Part shown: positions 44,063 to 52,687 of the stretch, piece by piece
Numbering within the stretch: position 1 is the stretch's first letter
How the letters are laid out: each line of letters opens with the position of its first letter
NCBI GenBank assembly: GCA_045863555.1
Contig: BTUU01000001.1
Coordinates: 186,001 to 250,000 of the forward strand
Direction: 5' to 3'
Length of the DNA: 64,000 nt
Source of the DNA: JACRLV01 sp045863555
Lineage (GTDB): Bacteria > Planctomycetota > Phycisphaerae > UBA1845 > Fen-1342
Translations under genes and position numbers: made by a program
The notes under the pieces: model-generated
Database searches by the model: none
What the model saw: the letters and a program-made list of their open reading frames with translations, nothing else
Told to the model about the DNA's origin: nothing

Positions 44063-45781
44063 ATGGCCTCGGATGCCGCGTTCATGGACAAACTCACCGC
44101 CCTGTGCAAACGCCGGGGGTTCATCTTTCAATCCAGCGAGATCTACGGCGGCATCGGCGGCTTCTGGGACTACGGGCCGCTGGGCGTGGAGCTGAAGCGG
44201 AATATCAAGGAAGCCTGGTGGCGCGACTTTGTCATGAACCCGCCGCTGGGGCCGGACGGCAAGGAGATTCAGATGGTCGGGCTGGACTGCTCGATCATCA
44301 TGAACCCGAAGGTCTGGGAGGCGAGCGGGCACTTGGCGGGATTCGCCGATCCGATGCGCAAGTGCGCCGGTTGCGGGCACTTCGTGCGAGCGGATCAGCT
44401 TCAGGAAGCGCTCGCGGTCGGGTCGAAGTGGGTCGACTCGCTGCTTCAGGAGTTCACGCCGATTACGGGCGAAATCGACACACCGCGTCTCATGAAGTGG
44501 GCGAAGTCGAAGGGCAAAGCGCTCGCACCCAACCTGGCGCTCGTTCGCGAACCGGAGGTGACGCTCTCGTGGCTGGCGACGCGCGTGAACGGTCAACCAA
44601 CGGCGCCACCGGAATTGCGTGAGATCATCTCTTATCTCGCAACAGAACAGCTGCATCAGACGGGCCTTCAAGATCCCTGCCCGCGCTGCGGGGGTCCGCT
44701 CGGCGAAGCGGCGCCTTTCAAGCTCATGTTCGAGTCTTACGCGGGCGTAGAGCAGACGCCCGAGAGCAAAGTCTATTTGCGCCCCGAGACTGCGCAGGGG
44801 ATCTTCGCGAACTACAAGAACGTCCTCGACACCGCGCGTGTCAAGGTGCCATTCGGAATCGCGCAAATCGGAAAAGCATTCCGGAACGAGATCACACCGA
44901 GAAATTACACCTTCCGCTCGCGCGAGTTTGAGCAGATGGAAATCGAGTTCTTCTGCCGCGAAGAGGAATCGATGGACTGGTACCAGTTCTGGCGGAATCA
45001 CCGGTTCAACTGGTACGTCGGCCTCGGCTTGAAGAGCGAAAAGCTGCGCCTCCGCGATCAGACAAAAGAGGAACTGGCCCATTACTCGAAGGCCTGCGCG
45101 GACATCGAGTATCTCTTCCCGTTCTCCGACGAGCATCAGGAGCTCGAAGGCGTCGCGCATCGCGGGAATTTCGATCTGACGCAACATCAGACGCATAGCG
45201 GGAAGGACCTGACCTATTTCGAGGAGACGAAGTGGTCGGAGTTTCTGGCGGATCGCAAGGCCAAGGGGCTGCCTGAACTGACGAAGGATGAAAAATCGGA
45301 TCTCGGCAGCAAGCCGCCGTATCGCTACCTGCCCACTGTCATCGAGCCCTCCGCCGGCGCGGACCGGGCGACGCTGGCGTTTCTCTGCGAGGCCTACACG
45401 GAGGATCAGAAGCCGGACGCCAAGGGCGTGATGCAGACCCGCGTCTACATGAAGTTCCACCCGCGGCTTGCGCCGATCAAGGCGGCGTTCTTCCCGCTCG
45501 TGAACAAGGAAGGCATGCCCGAGCTCGCTGAAAAGCTCTACCGCGATACGAAGAAACACATGAACGTCTTCTACGACGACGGCGGGTCGATCGGAAAACG
45601 CTACGCCCGCATGGACGAGGCCGGGACACCGTTCTGCATCACGATCGACGGCGACACGATCAAGAGCGAGGGCGAAAACGCCGGCATGGTAACGATCCGC
45701 GACCGCGACACGCTGGAGCAGATTCGCGTCCACCGCGACAAGGTCGTCGCGTGGCTGCGCGAGCGGATGGGACAGGCGTAA
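44063..45781 (+). CDS. glyS: Glycyl-tRNA synthetase, single-chain class II type
   Basis: A 572-residue class II synthetase of the dimeric type. It has GGIGGFWDYGPLGVELKRNI, motif 2 PFGIAQIGKAFRNEITPRNY, FRSREFEQMEIEFF, and motif 3-like HPRLAPIKAAFFPL. It is about 100 residues longer than the compact bacterial enzyme: an insertion lies between CAGCG and CPRCG pairs that could bind zinc. ATG 44063 has AAGGAG 7 nt upstream. A TACTAT hexamer 40 bp upstream may be a -10. Confidence 0.96.
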   Translation: MASDAAFMDKLTALCKRRGFIFQSSEIYGGIGGFWDYGPLGVELKRNIKEAWWRDFVMNPPLGPDGKEIQMVGLDCSIIMNPKVWEASGHLAGFADPMRKCAGCGHFVRADQLQEALAVGSKWVDSLLQEFTPITGEIDTPRLMKWAKSKGKALAPNLALVREPEVTLSWLATRVNGQPTAPPELREIISYLATEQLHQTGLQDPCPRCGGPLGEAAPFKLMFESYAGVEQTPESKVYLRPETAQGIFANYKNVLDTARVKVPFGIAQIGKAFRNEITPRNYTFRSREFEQMEIEFFCREEESMDWYQFWRNHRFNWYVGLGLKSEKLRLRDQTKEELAHYSKACADIEYLFPFSDEHQELEGVAHRGNFDLTQHQTHSGKDLTYFEETKWSEFLADRKAKGLPELTKDEKSDLGSKPPYRYLPTVIEPSAGADRATLAFLCEAYTEDQKPDAKGVMQTRVYMKFHPRLAPIKAAFFPLVNKEGMPELAEKLYRDTKKHMNVFYDDGGSIGKRYARMDEAGTPFCITIDGDTIKSEGENAGMVTIRDRDTLEQIRVHRDKVVAWLRERMGQA

Positions 45782-45868
45782 TCGGCCGGCGGAACCGGAA
45801 CTCGCGGCTCAACGGCGAGGCACTCGACCTCGAGAGCTCGCCCTCTACTTCGACTTCGGCGGATCGTG

Positions 45869-46357
45869 ATGCCGGAGTCCGAAACACCGGAGCGGATTTC
45901 AGTGACGCGGTTATCCCGTCGTTCCGTGTTCCTCTGGACCATTTTGTGGCTCATGGTATTCACGATTTTCTGCAGCGGGTTTTTCGGCGTGGATGCCCGA
46001 TATGGAAAATTACGATTTAACCTCTTGTGCGGGCGTGTCTGGGCCACCATTCTCGAAACTGACCTTTGGGTCCCCTTGCAGATCGACACGCAGAGAATCG
46101 GCCCGCGCTGGGATTGGGGCTTCCAAACGTCCGGCGACAGTTACCTCATCATGCCTGACAACTCTTTGGCTAAGGCGCATAGTGTTGTCGTGCCGCTCTG
46201 GCCGGTCGCGCTTGCGTGTCTGATTTTGGTGCTTCGCGCGAGGCGGCGCACAGAGAGTCTGCACCCAAAATGCGGATCGTGCGGGTATGACATAACTGGC
46301 AACTTCTCTGGCCGATGCCCCGAATGCGGAACGGCGACAACGCAGAATCGCGGGTAG
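45869..46357 (+). CDS. Membrane protein with C-terminal zinc ribbon
   Basis: A 162-residue protein with two TM helices (about 20-40, FLWTILWLMVFTIFC; about 105-125, VVPLWPVALACLILVL), an extracytoplasmic loop between them and a C-terminal zinc ribbon (CGSCGYD...CPECG). The same ribbon occurs in many small planctomycete membrane proteins of unknown role. The start is uncertain: a GTG at 45866 directly precedes ATG 45869, with no clear Shine-Dalgarno sequence. It is AT-richer than its neighbours (46000-46180), a possible sign of a different origin or relaxed selection. Confidence 0.72.
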   Translation: MPESETPERISVTRLSRRSVFLWTILWLMVFTIFCSGFFGVDARYGKLRFNLLCGRVWATILETDLWVPLQIDTQRIGPRWDWGFQTSGDSYLIMPDNSLAKAHSVVVPLWPVALACLILVLRARRRTESLHPKCGSCGYDITGNFSGRCPECGTATTQNRG

Positions 46358-46460
46358 AGTGGCCGAGTTTCCCGTCCGCCCGCTTCCTGCTTAACATGCC
46401 TAATTCGCCGGGCGGGCTCGGCGGATCGACGGATGAACGGATTGAGCAGGTACCAGGCAC

Positions 46461-47984
46461 ATGGCGAAAGCGGAAAAGACGGCGATTACCCCGACGCGGG
46501 CCGATGACTATCCGGAGTGGTACCAGCAGGTCGTGAAGGCGGCCGACCTGGCCGAGAACTCGCCCGTGCGCGGCTGCATGGTCATCAAGCCGTGGGGGTA
46601 TGCGCTCTGGGAGAACATCCAGCGCGTCCTCGACGACATGTTCAAGGCCACCGGCCACAGGAACGCGTATTTCCCGCTCTTCATTCCGCTGAGCTTCCTC
46701 GAAAAGGAAGCCGAGCACGTCGAGGGCTTCGCCAAGGAATGCGCCGTCGTCACGCACCACCGCCTCGAGGCCGGCGCCGACGGCAAGCTGCGGCCGACCG
46801 GCGAACTCGAGGAGCCCCTGGTCGTCCGGCCGACGTCCGAGACGATCATCGGCGCGTCCTTCGCCAAGTGGGTGCAGTCGTATCGCGATCTGCCGCTGCT
46901 GATCAACCAGTGGGCGAACATCGTCCGCTGGGAGATGCGCACGCGGCTGTTCCTCCGCACGACCGAGTTCCTCTGGCAGGAGGGCCACACGGCCCACGCC
47001 ACGCAGGCCGAGGCGGAAGAAGAGACGATGAAGATGCTCGGCGTGTATGCCGATTTCGCCGAGAACTGGATGGCCGTCCCGGTCATCAAGGGTCGCAAGA
47101 CGGCCGGCGAGCGCTTCCCGGGCGCGGTGGAGACGTACTGCATCGAAGCGATGATGCAGGACCGCAAGGCGCTCCAGGCGGGGACGTCGCACTTCCTCGG
47201 CCAGAACTTCGCCCACGCATCCGAGATCAAATTCCTCGGCCCCGAGGGGCGCGAGGAGTACGCGTGGACGACGTCGTGGGGCGTTTCGACGCGGCTCGTC
47301 GGGGCGCTGATCATGACGCACAGCGACGACGACGGCCTCGTGCTGCCGCCGAAGCTCGCGCCCTCGCACGTCGTCATCCTGCCGGTGACGCACAAGGAGG
47401 AGACGAAGGCGCAGGTGCTCGAATACTGCGACAAGCTCGCGGCCGAGCTGCGGGCCGTGCAGTACCACGGCCGGCCGCTCGGCGTCGAGATCGACGCGCG
47501 CGAGGGCCGCGGCGGCGAAAAGGTCTGGGAGTGGATCAAGAAGGGCGTGCCGATCCGCCTCGAAGTCGGCCCGCGCGACATCGCCAGCGACTCGGTCTTC
47601 ATGGGCCGGCGCGACAAAGCGCCGAAGGACAAGGCCGGCGTTCCGCGGGCGGAACTGGTCGCGAACATCACGAAGATCCTCGACGAGATGCAGGCCGGGT
47701 TGCTCGAGCGGGCACGCGCTTTCCGGTCGGCGAATACGCAGGCGATCGACAGCGAGAAGGACTTCTACGCGTATTTCACGCCCCGGAACGCGGAGCGGCC
47801 GGAGATTCACGGCGGTTTCGCCATGGCGCACTTCAGCGGCGACGTCGAGGTCGAAGAGAAGATCCGCAAGGACCTGATGGTCACGGTGCGGTGCATTCCG
47901 CTCGAAGGATCGGCCGAGCCTGGGGTGTGCCCGTTCAGCGGCAAGCCGAGCCCGCGCCGGGTGGTCTGGGGCAAGGCGTACTGA
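46461..47984 (+). CDS. proS: Prolyl-tRNA synthetase, archaeal/eukaryotic type
   Basis: A 507-residue class II synthetase of the short, archaeal-type form without the bacterial editing insertion. KPWGYALWENIQRVLDDMFK, RPTSETIIGASFAKW, RWEMRTRLFLRTTEFLWQEG and a C-terminal domain ending GKAY (free Tyr carboxylate) are diagnostic. The ATG has only a weak GCAGG upstream. It follows the small zinc-ribbon membrane protein. Confidence 0.97.
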   Translation: MAKAEKTAITPTRADDYPEWYQQVVKAADLAENSPVRGCMVIKPWGYALWENIQRVLDDMFKATGHRNAYFPLFIPLSFLEKEAEHVEGFAKECAVVTHHRLEAGADGKLRPTGELEEPLVVRPTSETIIGASFAKWVQSYRDLPLLINQWANIVRWEMRTRLFLRTTEFLWQEGHTAHATQAEAEEETMKMLGVYADFAENWMAVPVIKGRKTAGERFPGAVETYCIEAMMQDRKALQAGTSHFLGQNFAHASEIKFLGPEGREEYAWTTSWGVSTRLVGALIMTHSDDDGLVLPPKLAPSHVVILPVTHKEETKAQVLEYCDKLAAELRAVQYHGRPLGVEIDAREGRGGEKVWEWIKKGVPIRLEVGPRDIASDSVFMGRRDKAPKDKAGVPRAELVANITKILDEMQAGLLERARAFRSANTQAIDSEKDFYAYFTPRNAERPEIHGGFAMAHFSGDVEVEEKIRKDLMVTVRCIPLEGSAEPGVCPFSGKPSPRRVVWGKAY

Positions 47985-48092
47985 GCCGTCTCCGGAGCGC
48001 TGTGTCCGCGAAGTCGACCTGCATCCGAGGCCATGGAGGGACGGATCGGTGAATTGGCCGGGCAAGCGTGAATGGGCAGGAAGGATCTCGGA

Positions 48093-49070
48093 ATGCAGAA
48101 GCGAAAACTGGGAAGCCTCGAAGTCTCTGCCCTCGGCCTCGGCTGCATGGGCCTGTCGTTCGGTTACGGTCCGGGGGTGGAAAAAGAGCGCGGCATCGCG
48201 CTCATTCGAGGCGCGGTCGACCGCGGCGTGACGTTCTTCGACACGGCCGAGGCGTATGGCCCGGGTGCGAACGAGGAACTGGTCGGCGAAGCCATCGCGC
48301 CGTTTCGCGATCGCGTGGTGATCGCCACGAAGTTCGGATTCAAGGGCGGCAAGCCCACCGACGGACTCGACAGCCGGCCGGAGAATATCCGCGCGGTCGC
48401 CGAGGCGTCGCTCAAACGGCTGCGGACCGACCGCATCGACCTCTTCTACCAGCACCGTGTCGACCCGGACGTGCCGATCGAAGACGTCGCGGGTACGGTG
48501 AAGGAACTGATCCAGCAGGGCAAGGTGAACCACTTCGGCATGTCCGAGGCGGGGGTTCAGACGATCCGCCGTGCCCATTCCGTACAACCGATCACCGCGC
48601 TGCAAAGCGAGTATTCCCTCTGGTGGCGCGACCTGGAACGGGAAGTTCTGCCGACGGTGGGGGAACTGGGCATCGGTCTTGTGCCCTTCAGCCCGCTTGG
48701 CCGCGGGTTTCTAGCAGGAGCGCTGACCGAGAAGACGAGATTCGAGCCGACCGATTTTCGCAGCAATCTGCCGCGGTTCACACCGGAGGCGCTGAAGGCG
48801 AACCAGGCGATGGTGGACCTGCTCCGCGCGGTTGCGGAGCGAAATGGTGCGACGCCCGCGCAGATTGCGCTGGCGTGGCTACTCGCGCAGAAGCCCTGGA
48901 TCGTGCCCATTCCCGGGACGACGAATTTGAATCGTCTGGAGGAAAACCTCGGAGCGGCCGCGCTCACACTGACGCCGGAGCAATTACGCCAGATCGACGC
49001 GGCGGCGGCGAAGATCACGGTGCAGGGCGATCGATACCCCGAGCGGTTCAAGCAGATGGTGGGGCGATAG
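48093..49070 (+). CDS. Aldo/keto reductase
   Basis: A 325-residue TIM-barrel oxidoreductase using NADPH. The tetrad is visible: Asp and Tyr in FFDTAEAYGPGANEELVG, Lys in VVIATKFGF, His in LFYQHRVDPDVPIED. The cofactor loop is WIVPIPGTTNLNRLEENL. It resembles the YajO/AKR13-like branch. The start at 48093 has AAGGA 7 nt upstream; 7 extra codons precede it in frame. The substrate is unknown. Confidence 0.93.
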   Translation: MQKRKLGSLEVSALGLGCMGLSFGYGPGVEKERGIALIRGAVDRGVTFFDTAEAYGPGANEELVGEAIAPFRDRVVIATKFGFKGGKPTDGLDSRPENIRAVAEASLKRLRTDRIDLFYQHRVDPDVPIEDVAGTVKELIQQGKVNHFGMSEAGVQTIRRAHSVQPITALQSEYSLWWRDLEREVLPTVGELGIGLVPFSPLGRGFLAGALTEKTRFEPTDFRSNLPRFTPEALKANQAMVDLLRAVAERNGATPAQIALAWLLAQKPWIVPIPGTTNLNRLEENLGAAALTLTPEQLRQIDAAAAKITVQGDRYPERFKQMVGR

Positions 49071-49146
49071 ATACAGCCGGCTTGCGTGGGTCGCCGACGC
49101 GAAGGACGTGGGATGACAGGCTGTCAATGCACCGGAACACCACGCA

Positions 49147-50145
49147 TCAGACGCCGTTTTCGTCGCGCCAGTCGTGGTCGTACACCGTGCTGAGGTAGCC
49201 GCGGCCGCCGTCCGTGAGCAGGGCGACGACGCACGGGCCGCCGGGGCTTGCGTCTGGGCAGCTTGCTGCGGGTGCGAGCGCGACTTCGCGGCAGTAGCGG
49301 CGCGCGGCCGCGGCGATGCAGCCGGAGGAGCCGCCGACGAATACGCCCTCCGAGCGGAAGAGTTCGGCCGCCGTGTCGAAGGACTCGCGGTCAGCGACGC
49401 GAATCGCCACGTCGACGATGGAGAGGTCGAGGTTGGCCGGGGCGCGGACACCGCCCATGCCTTCGACCTGGTAGGGGCCAGGTTCGCCCGGCTCTCGGCC
49501 CTCGACCAGATTTGCCAGGACGCTGCCGATGGGGTCCGCGAGGACAACCTTGGCCGACGGTTTCTTCTCCTTGAGGAAGCGGCCGATGCCAGTGAGGCTG
49601 CCGCCCGTGCCGACGCCGGCGACGATCGCTTCGACCTGCCCGTCCGTCTGCTCCCAGATTTCGCGGGCCGTGGTTTCGTAATGCACGGCGACGTTGGCCG
49701 CATTCGAGAACTGGTCCGACCACCATGCACCCGGCCGCTCGGCCGCGATCGCCCGGGCCTTGTTCTGAAAATTGTCCGGGCTGTCGAGCGGTGCCTCGCG
49801 GGGGACAATGACGACCTCCGCACCCACCGCCCGCATCAGCGCCACCTTCTCGGGACTTGTCTTGGTGGTCATGACCGTGACGAGCTTATAGCCCTTGATG
49901 GCGGCAGCCATGGCGAGGGCAAGGCCGGTGTTGCTCGCCGTGGCTTCGACGATCGTGCCGCCGGGCCTCAGCAGGCCGCGGCGTTCGGCGTCCTCAATCA
50001 TGGCAAAGCCGATGCGGTCCTTGACGGAGCCTCCGGGGTTCATGAACTCGCACTTGAAGAGCAGATTGCACCCGGGGGCGAAGCGGGCGGCGCGGAGAAG
50101 CGGGGTGCGGCCGATGAGGTCGAAGACGGATTGGGCGATTTGCAT
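49147..50145 (-). CDS. PLP-dependent cysteine synthase-like enzyme
   Basis: A 332-residue fold-type II PLP enzyme. The PLP Lys is in MNPGGSVKDRIGFAMIED, the phosphate loop is GVGTGGSLTGIGRFL, and GVFVGGSSGCIAAAA follows. The substrate loop reads EATASNTGLALA, where CysK and CBS-like proteins usually have TSGNTG or TAGNTG; the Gly to Ser change may alter the substrate. It could make cysteine or a related amino acid. It converges on the aldo/keto reductase. A cluster of inverted repeats lies upstream. Confidence 0.9.
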   Translation of the reverse strand: MQIAQSVFDLIGRTPLLRAARFAPGCNLLFKCEFMNPGGSVKDRIGFAMIEDAERRGLLRPGGTIVEATASNTGLALAMAAAIKGYKLVTVMTTKTSPEKVALMRAVGAEVVIVPREAPLDSPDNFQNKARAIAAERPGAWWSDQFSNAANVAVHYETTAREIWEQTDGQVEAIVAGVGTGGSLTGIGRFLKEKKPSAKVVLADPIGSVLANLVEGREPGEPGPYQVEGMGGVRAPANLDLSIVDVAIRVADRESFDTAAELFRSEGVFVGGSSGCIAAAARRYCREVALAPAASCPDASPGGPCVVALLTDGGRGYLSTVYDHDWRDENGV

Positions 50146-50192
50146 CCGGAGATGATAAGAGACAAGAGCGAAGGAAGGCGGAGCGGCATGAG

Positions 50193-50311
50193 CCCACCGC
50201 TGCGCGGTGGGGCCACCACTTGCGTGGTGGGTTCTGATTCGGCGCCGCCTTCTGCGCCGCCTACGGCGACGTCAGAACTCGGACCCACCTTCGTGCCGGT
50301 TCGGCCGGCAC
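50193..50311. repeat. Cluster of nested inverted repeats (REP-like)
   Basis: Three kinds of perfect hairpin are packed between the cysteine synthase and the autokinase. CCCACCGC-TGC-GCGGTGGG is at 50193-50211. CCACCAC-TTGC-GTGGTGG is at 50213-50230. A longer element has GTTCTGA (50231-50237) pairing with TCAGAAC (50272-50278) around GC-rich inner arms, flanked by GTGGG and CCCAC. GTGCCGG-TTCGG-CCGGCAC is at 50293-50311. It is not coding. It resembles a BIME-type repeat or a regulatory RNA. Next to it, near 50346-50395, a CCTTCGGCTCCGGCG phrase is repeated. Confidence 0.7.
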
Positions 50312-50370
50312 CGAGGCTATTGGCCCGGCACCGCCGCTAACCCTCCGGCGCAACCCCTTCGGCTCCGGCG

Positions 50371-52638
50371 CTATCCCTTCGGCTCCGGCGGCGGGAGCAT
50401 GTCGTCGGAGCTGGACGGCAGACCCGGCAGGTCGGACGGAAGCGTCTCGTCGCTCGTGTACTCGTAGAACTCGCGGTACTGCTGCTTGAAGTAGCCGCCC
50501 GCCCGCGCGCGGACGCCGTTGAGGATCGCGCCGACGATGCGGACGTTGATGCGTTCGAGCTGCTCACGGGTGCGCTTGAGGGCACCCTTCGCGTTCGTAT
50601 CTGCCCGGGCGACGAGGATCACGCCGTCGACCTGCATCGCCAGGACCGCGGCGTCGCTCATCAGCAGCGCCGGCGGGCCGTCGAGGATTACGCGGTCGTA
50701 CTTCGCGATCGCCGCGGCGAGCAGCTCGCGCATCATCTGCGAACCGAGCAGCTCCGCCGGCCGCGGCGGCATCGGGCCGCAGGACATGATCGACAGGTTC
50801 GGCACGTTCGTGCGCGTCACGACGGTGTCGAGCGTCGCCTGGCCGGTGAGGACGTTGCTCAGACCGTCCGGGCGCGATTCGCTGAAGTGCTGGCGGACGG
50901 CGGGGCGGCGGAAGTTGCAGTCGATCAGCAGCACGCGCTGGTTGCTGTGGGCCATCGTGACCGCGAGGTTGATCGCTACGGCCGTCTTGCCGTCCTCGGG
51001 GCTCGGGCTGGTGATGAGCAGCGTGCGCTGCGATTCGACCGGCCCGCTGAACTGGATGTTCGTGCGGATCTTGCGGAACGACTCGGCGATGAGCGAGTGC
51101 GGCGCCGTGCGGGCGACGTCCTCGATCGCCTCGACGGCGACTTCCTCTTCGTCGAGCAGCGGGACGGCGCCGAGCACGGAAAGATGCCCGTAGCGAACGA
51201 CGTCGAGCGGCGTGCGGATGCGCTTGTCGGTGAATTCGCGGAGGAAGGCCAGACCGACGCCGGCGACGAGGCTCAAGGCGAAACCGCCGCCGAGGTAAAC
51301 GTACAGGTTCGGCCGGCTGGGCTTGACGGCGTCGCGGGCCGATTCCCAGAGGCGGAGCTGCACGCGCGATTCGTCCTTGCTGGCGCCCTCGGCCTCCTTG
51401 GCCTGGATTTCGACTTCCTCGATCTGCTTCTGGATGGCCGCGGCGTCCTGCTCGAGTTCCTGGATCTTCTGGAGGTTGCGGTCGAGGTCGCGCTGCTCGG
51501 CCTGGGCCTGGATGAGCTGATCCTGATACTTCGCGAGGACGTTGCGCTGGCTCTGGAGGGCTTCCTTGACGTTTTCGAGCTGGCGGGTACGAACCTGTTC
51601 GGTGAGTTCCTCGCGCTTGGAGGCTTCCTTCGACATCAGGGCGTTGCGCCGTTCGGCGAGGACGCGGTATTGGCGGTGGTTCTCGCCGAGGATGAGCCGG
51701 GCGGTCTGCATCTCAATGTCGAGCGATTCAACCTGCGAGCGGACGAAGCGCAGCAGGGGGTCGGATTCGATGATCAGTTTCTGTTCGGCGGTGAGGGGGA
51801 TCTGCGAAGGATCGAGGCCGGCCAGGTAGTCGGCCTGGCTCTGGAGCTGCGATTCGATCGCGCGCACCTCGGTGATCTTGATCAGCAGATCGCTGATGTA
51901 CTCGCCCTGCGTGAGCCGGGCGGCGTCTGGGGCGGGGGTGTCGGTGGCGCGGCGCTGCGCGGCGATCTCGGTCCGCTTCTGCGTGAGCTCTTCCTTGAGG
52001 CGGCTGACCAGGTCCTTCATCGCCTGGACGCGCTTGAAGGTGTCCTGCTCCGACTTGCTGACGAACTTGTTGGTGTAGACGCGGACGAGCGTGTTGATGA
52101 TGAGGGTGGCTTCCGAGCGCACGTCCGTATCGAGCGAGACGCGGATGAGGCGCGTGTCCGGCAGCGGAGCCGCGTTCACGTCCTTCGAGAGGCCGACGAT
52201 GGCCTTTTCGACGTCGCCCTCGTACCAGTAGCGGAAATAGCGCGTTTCCTTGATCGCCTGGTCGCCGACGACGTCGAGCATCAGCTCGCGCGATTTGAGC
52301 TTCGCCGCCTCGGTCAGGAGCAGCTCCTGCATTTCGGTGGTGCTGGTCTCCATCGGACGGTTCAGCGTGAGGTTCTGCGGCGGATCGAGCTGGAACATCG
52401 CCTGGCTCGTGTAGCCGGGCAGGTATTTCCAGATCGCGAGCGTCGCGCCGACGACCAGCACATACGTGATGAACGCGGTGATGACGATCGTGAGCTTGCG
52501 CTGCTTGAGAATGCGCATCACGTCGCCGAAGGAAAGACCCTCCGACTCCTGCGCGGCGGGCGGGGCCTCGAGCGCGGTCGGGAGCTGGATCGGACCGGCG
52601 CCCGCGGCGAGCTGCGGCGAATTGGAGATCGAACTCAT
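50371..52638 (-). CDS. Wzc-like polysaccharide co-polymerase and tyrosine autokinase
   Basis: A 755-residue inner-membrane protein: TM1 at about 51-70, a large periplasmic coiled-coil Wzz domain, TM2 near 445, then a cytoplasmic BY-kinase domain. Walker A is PSPEDGKTAVAINLA, Walker A' LLIDCNFRRP, Walker B VILDGPPALLMSDA. The Cys-Asn in Walker A' differs from the usual D-A-D. The tail has a Tyr cluster (Tyr716, 721, 725 and 727) for autophosphorylation, then a Pro-rich end. GAGGTGA precedes the ATG. It controls export and chain length of exopolysaccharide. It is the last gene of the exosortase operon. Confidence 0.92.
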   Translation of the reverse strand: MSSISNSPQLAAGAGPIQLPTALEAPPAAQESEGLSFGDVMRILKQRKLTIVITAFITYVLVVGATLAIWKYLPGYTSQAMFQLDPPQNLTLNRPMETSTTEMQELLLTEAAKLKSRELMLDVVGDQAIKETRYFRYWYEGDVEKAIVGLSKDVNAAPLPDTRLIRVSLDTDVRSEATLIINTLVRVYTNKFVSKSEQDTFKRVQAMKDLVSRLKEELTQKRTEIAAQRRATDTPAPDAARLTQGEYISDLLIKITEVRAIESQLQSQADYLAGLDPSQIPLTAEQKLIIESDPLLRFVRSQVESLDIEMQTARLILGENHRQYRVLAERRNALMSKEASKREELTEQVRTRQLENVKEALQSQRNVLAKYQDQLIQAQAEQRDLDRNLQKIQELEQDAAAIQKQIEEVEIQAKEAEGASKDESRVQLRLWESARDAVKPSRPNLYVYLGGGFALSLVAGVGLAFLREFTDKRIRTPLDVVRYGHLSVLGAVPLLDEEEVAVEAIEDVARTAPHSLIAESFRKIRTNIQFSGPVESQRTLLITSPSPEDGKTAVAINLAVTMAHSNQRVLLIDCNFRRPAVRQHFSESRPDGLSNVLTGQATLDTVVTRTNVPNLSIMSCGPMPPRPAELLGSQMMRELLAAAIAKYDRVILDGPPALLMSDAAVLAMQVDGVILVARADTNAKGALKRTREQLERINVRIVGAILNGVRARAGGYFKQQYREFYEYTSDETLPSDLPGLPSSSDDMLPPPEPKG

Positions 52639-52687
52639 CGGTCACCTCGTTCGACTGGAGCGGCCGGGCGGCGCCGGCCGCTCAGGG

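Noticed and set aside
43526..45733. A 735-codon minus-strand frame
   Set aside because: It lies opposite fcl and glyS; both of these are certain, and the antisense frame has no motif.
46170..48605. An 811-codon minus-strand frame
   Set aside because: It is antisense to proS and the aldo/keto reductase gene, which have clear motifs; composition is Arg/Leu/Asp-rich without domain signs.
49114..49126. TGACAG-G-CTGTCA palindrome between convergent genes
   Set aside because: Only 6-bp arms in the space between two stops; likely chance or a weak terminator part.
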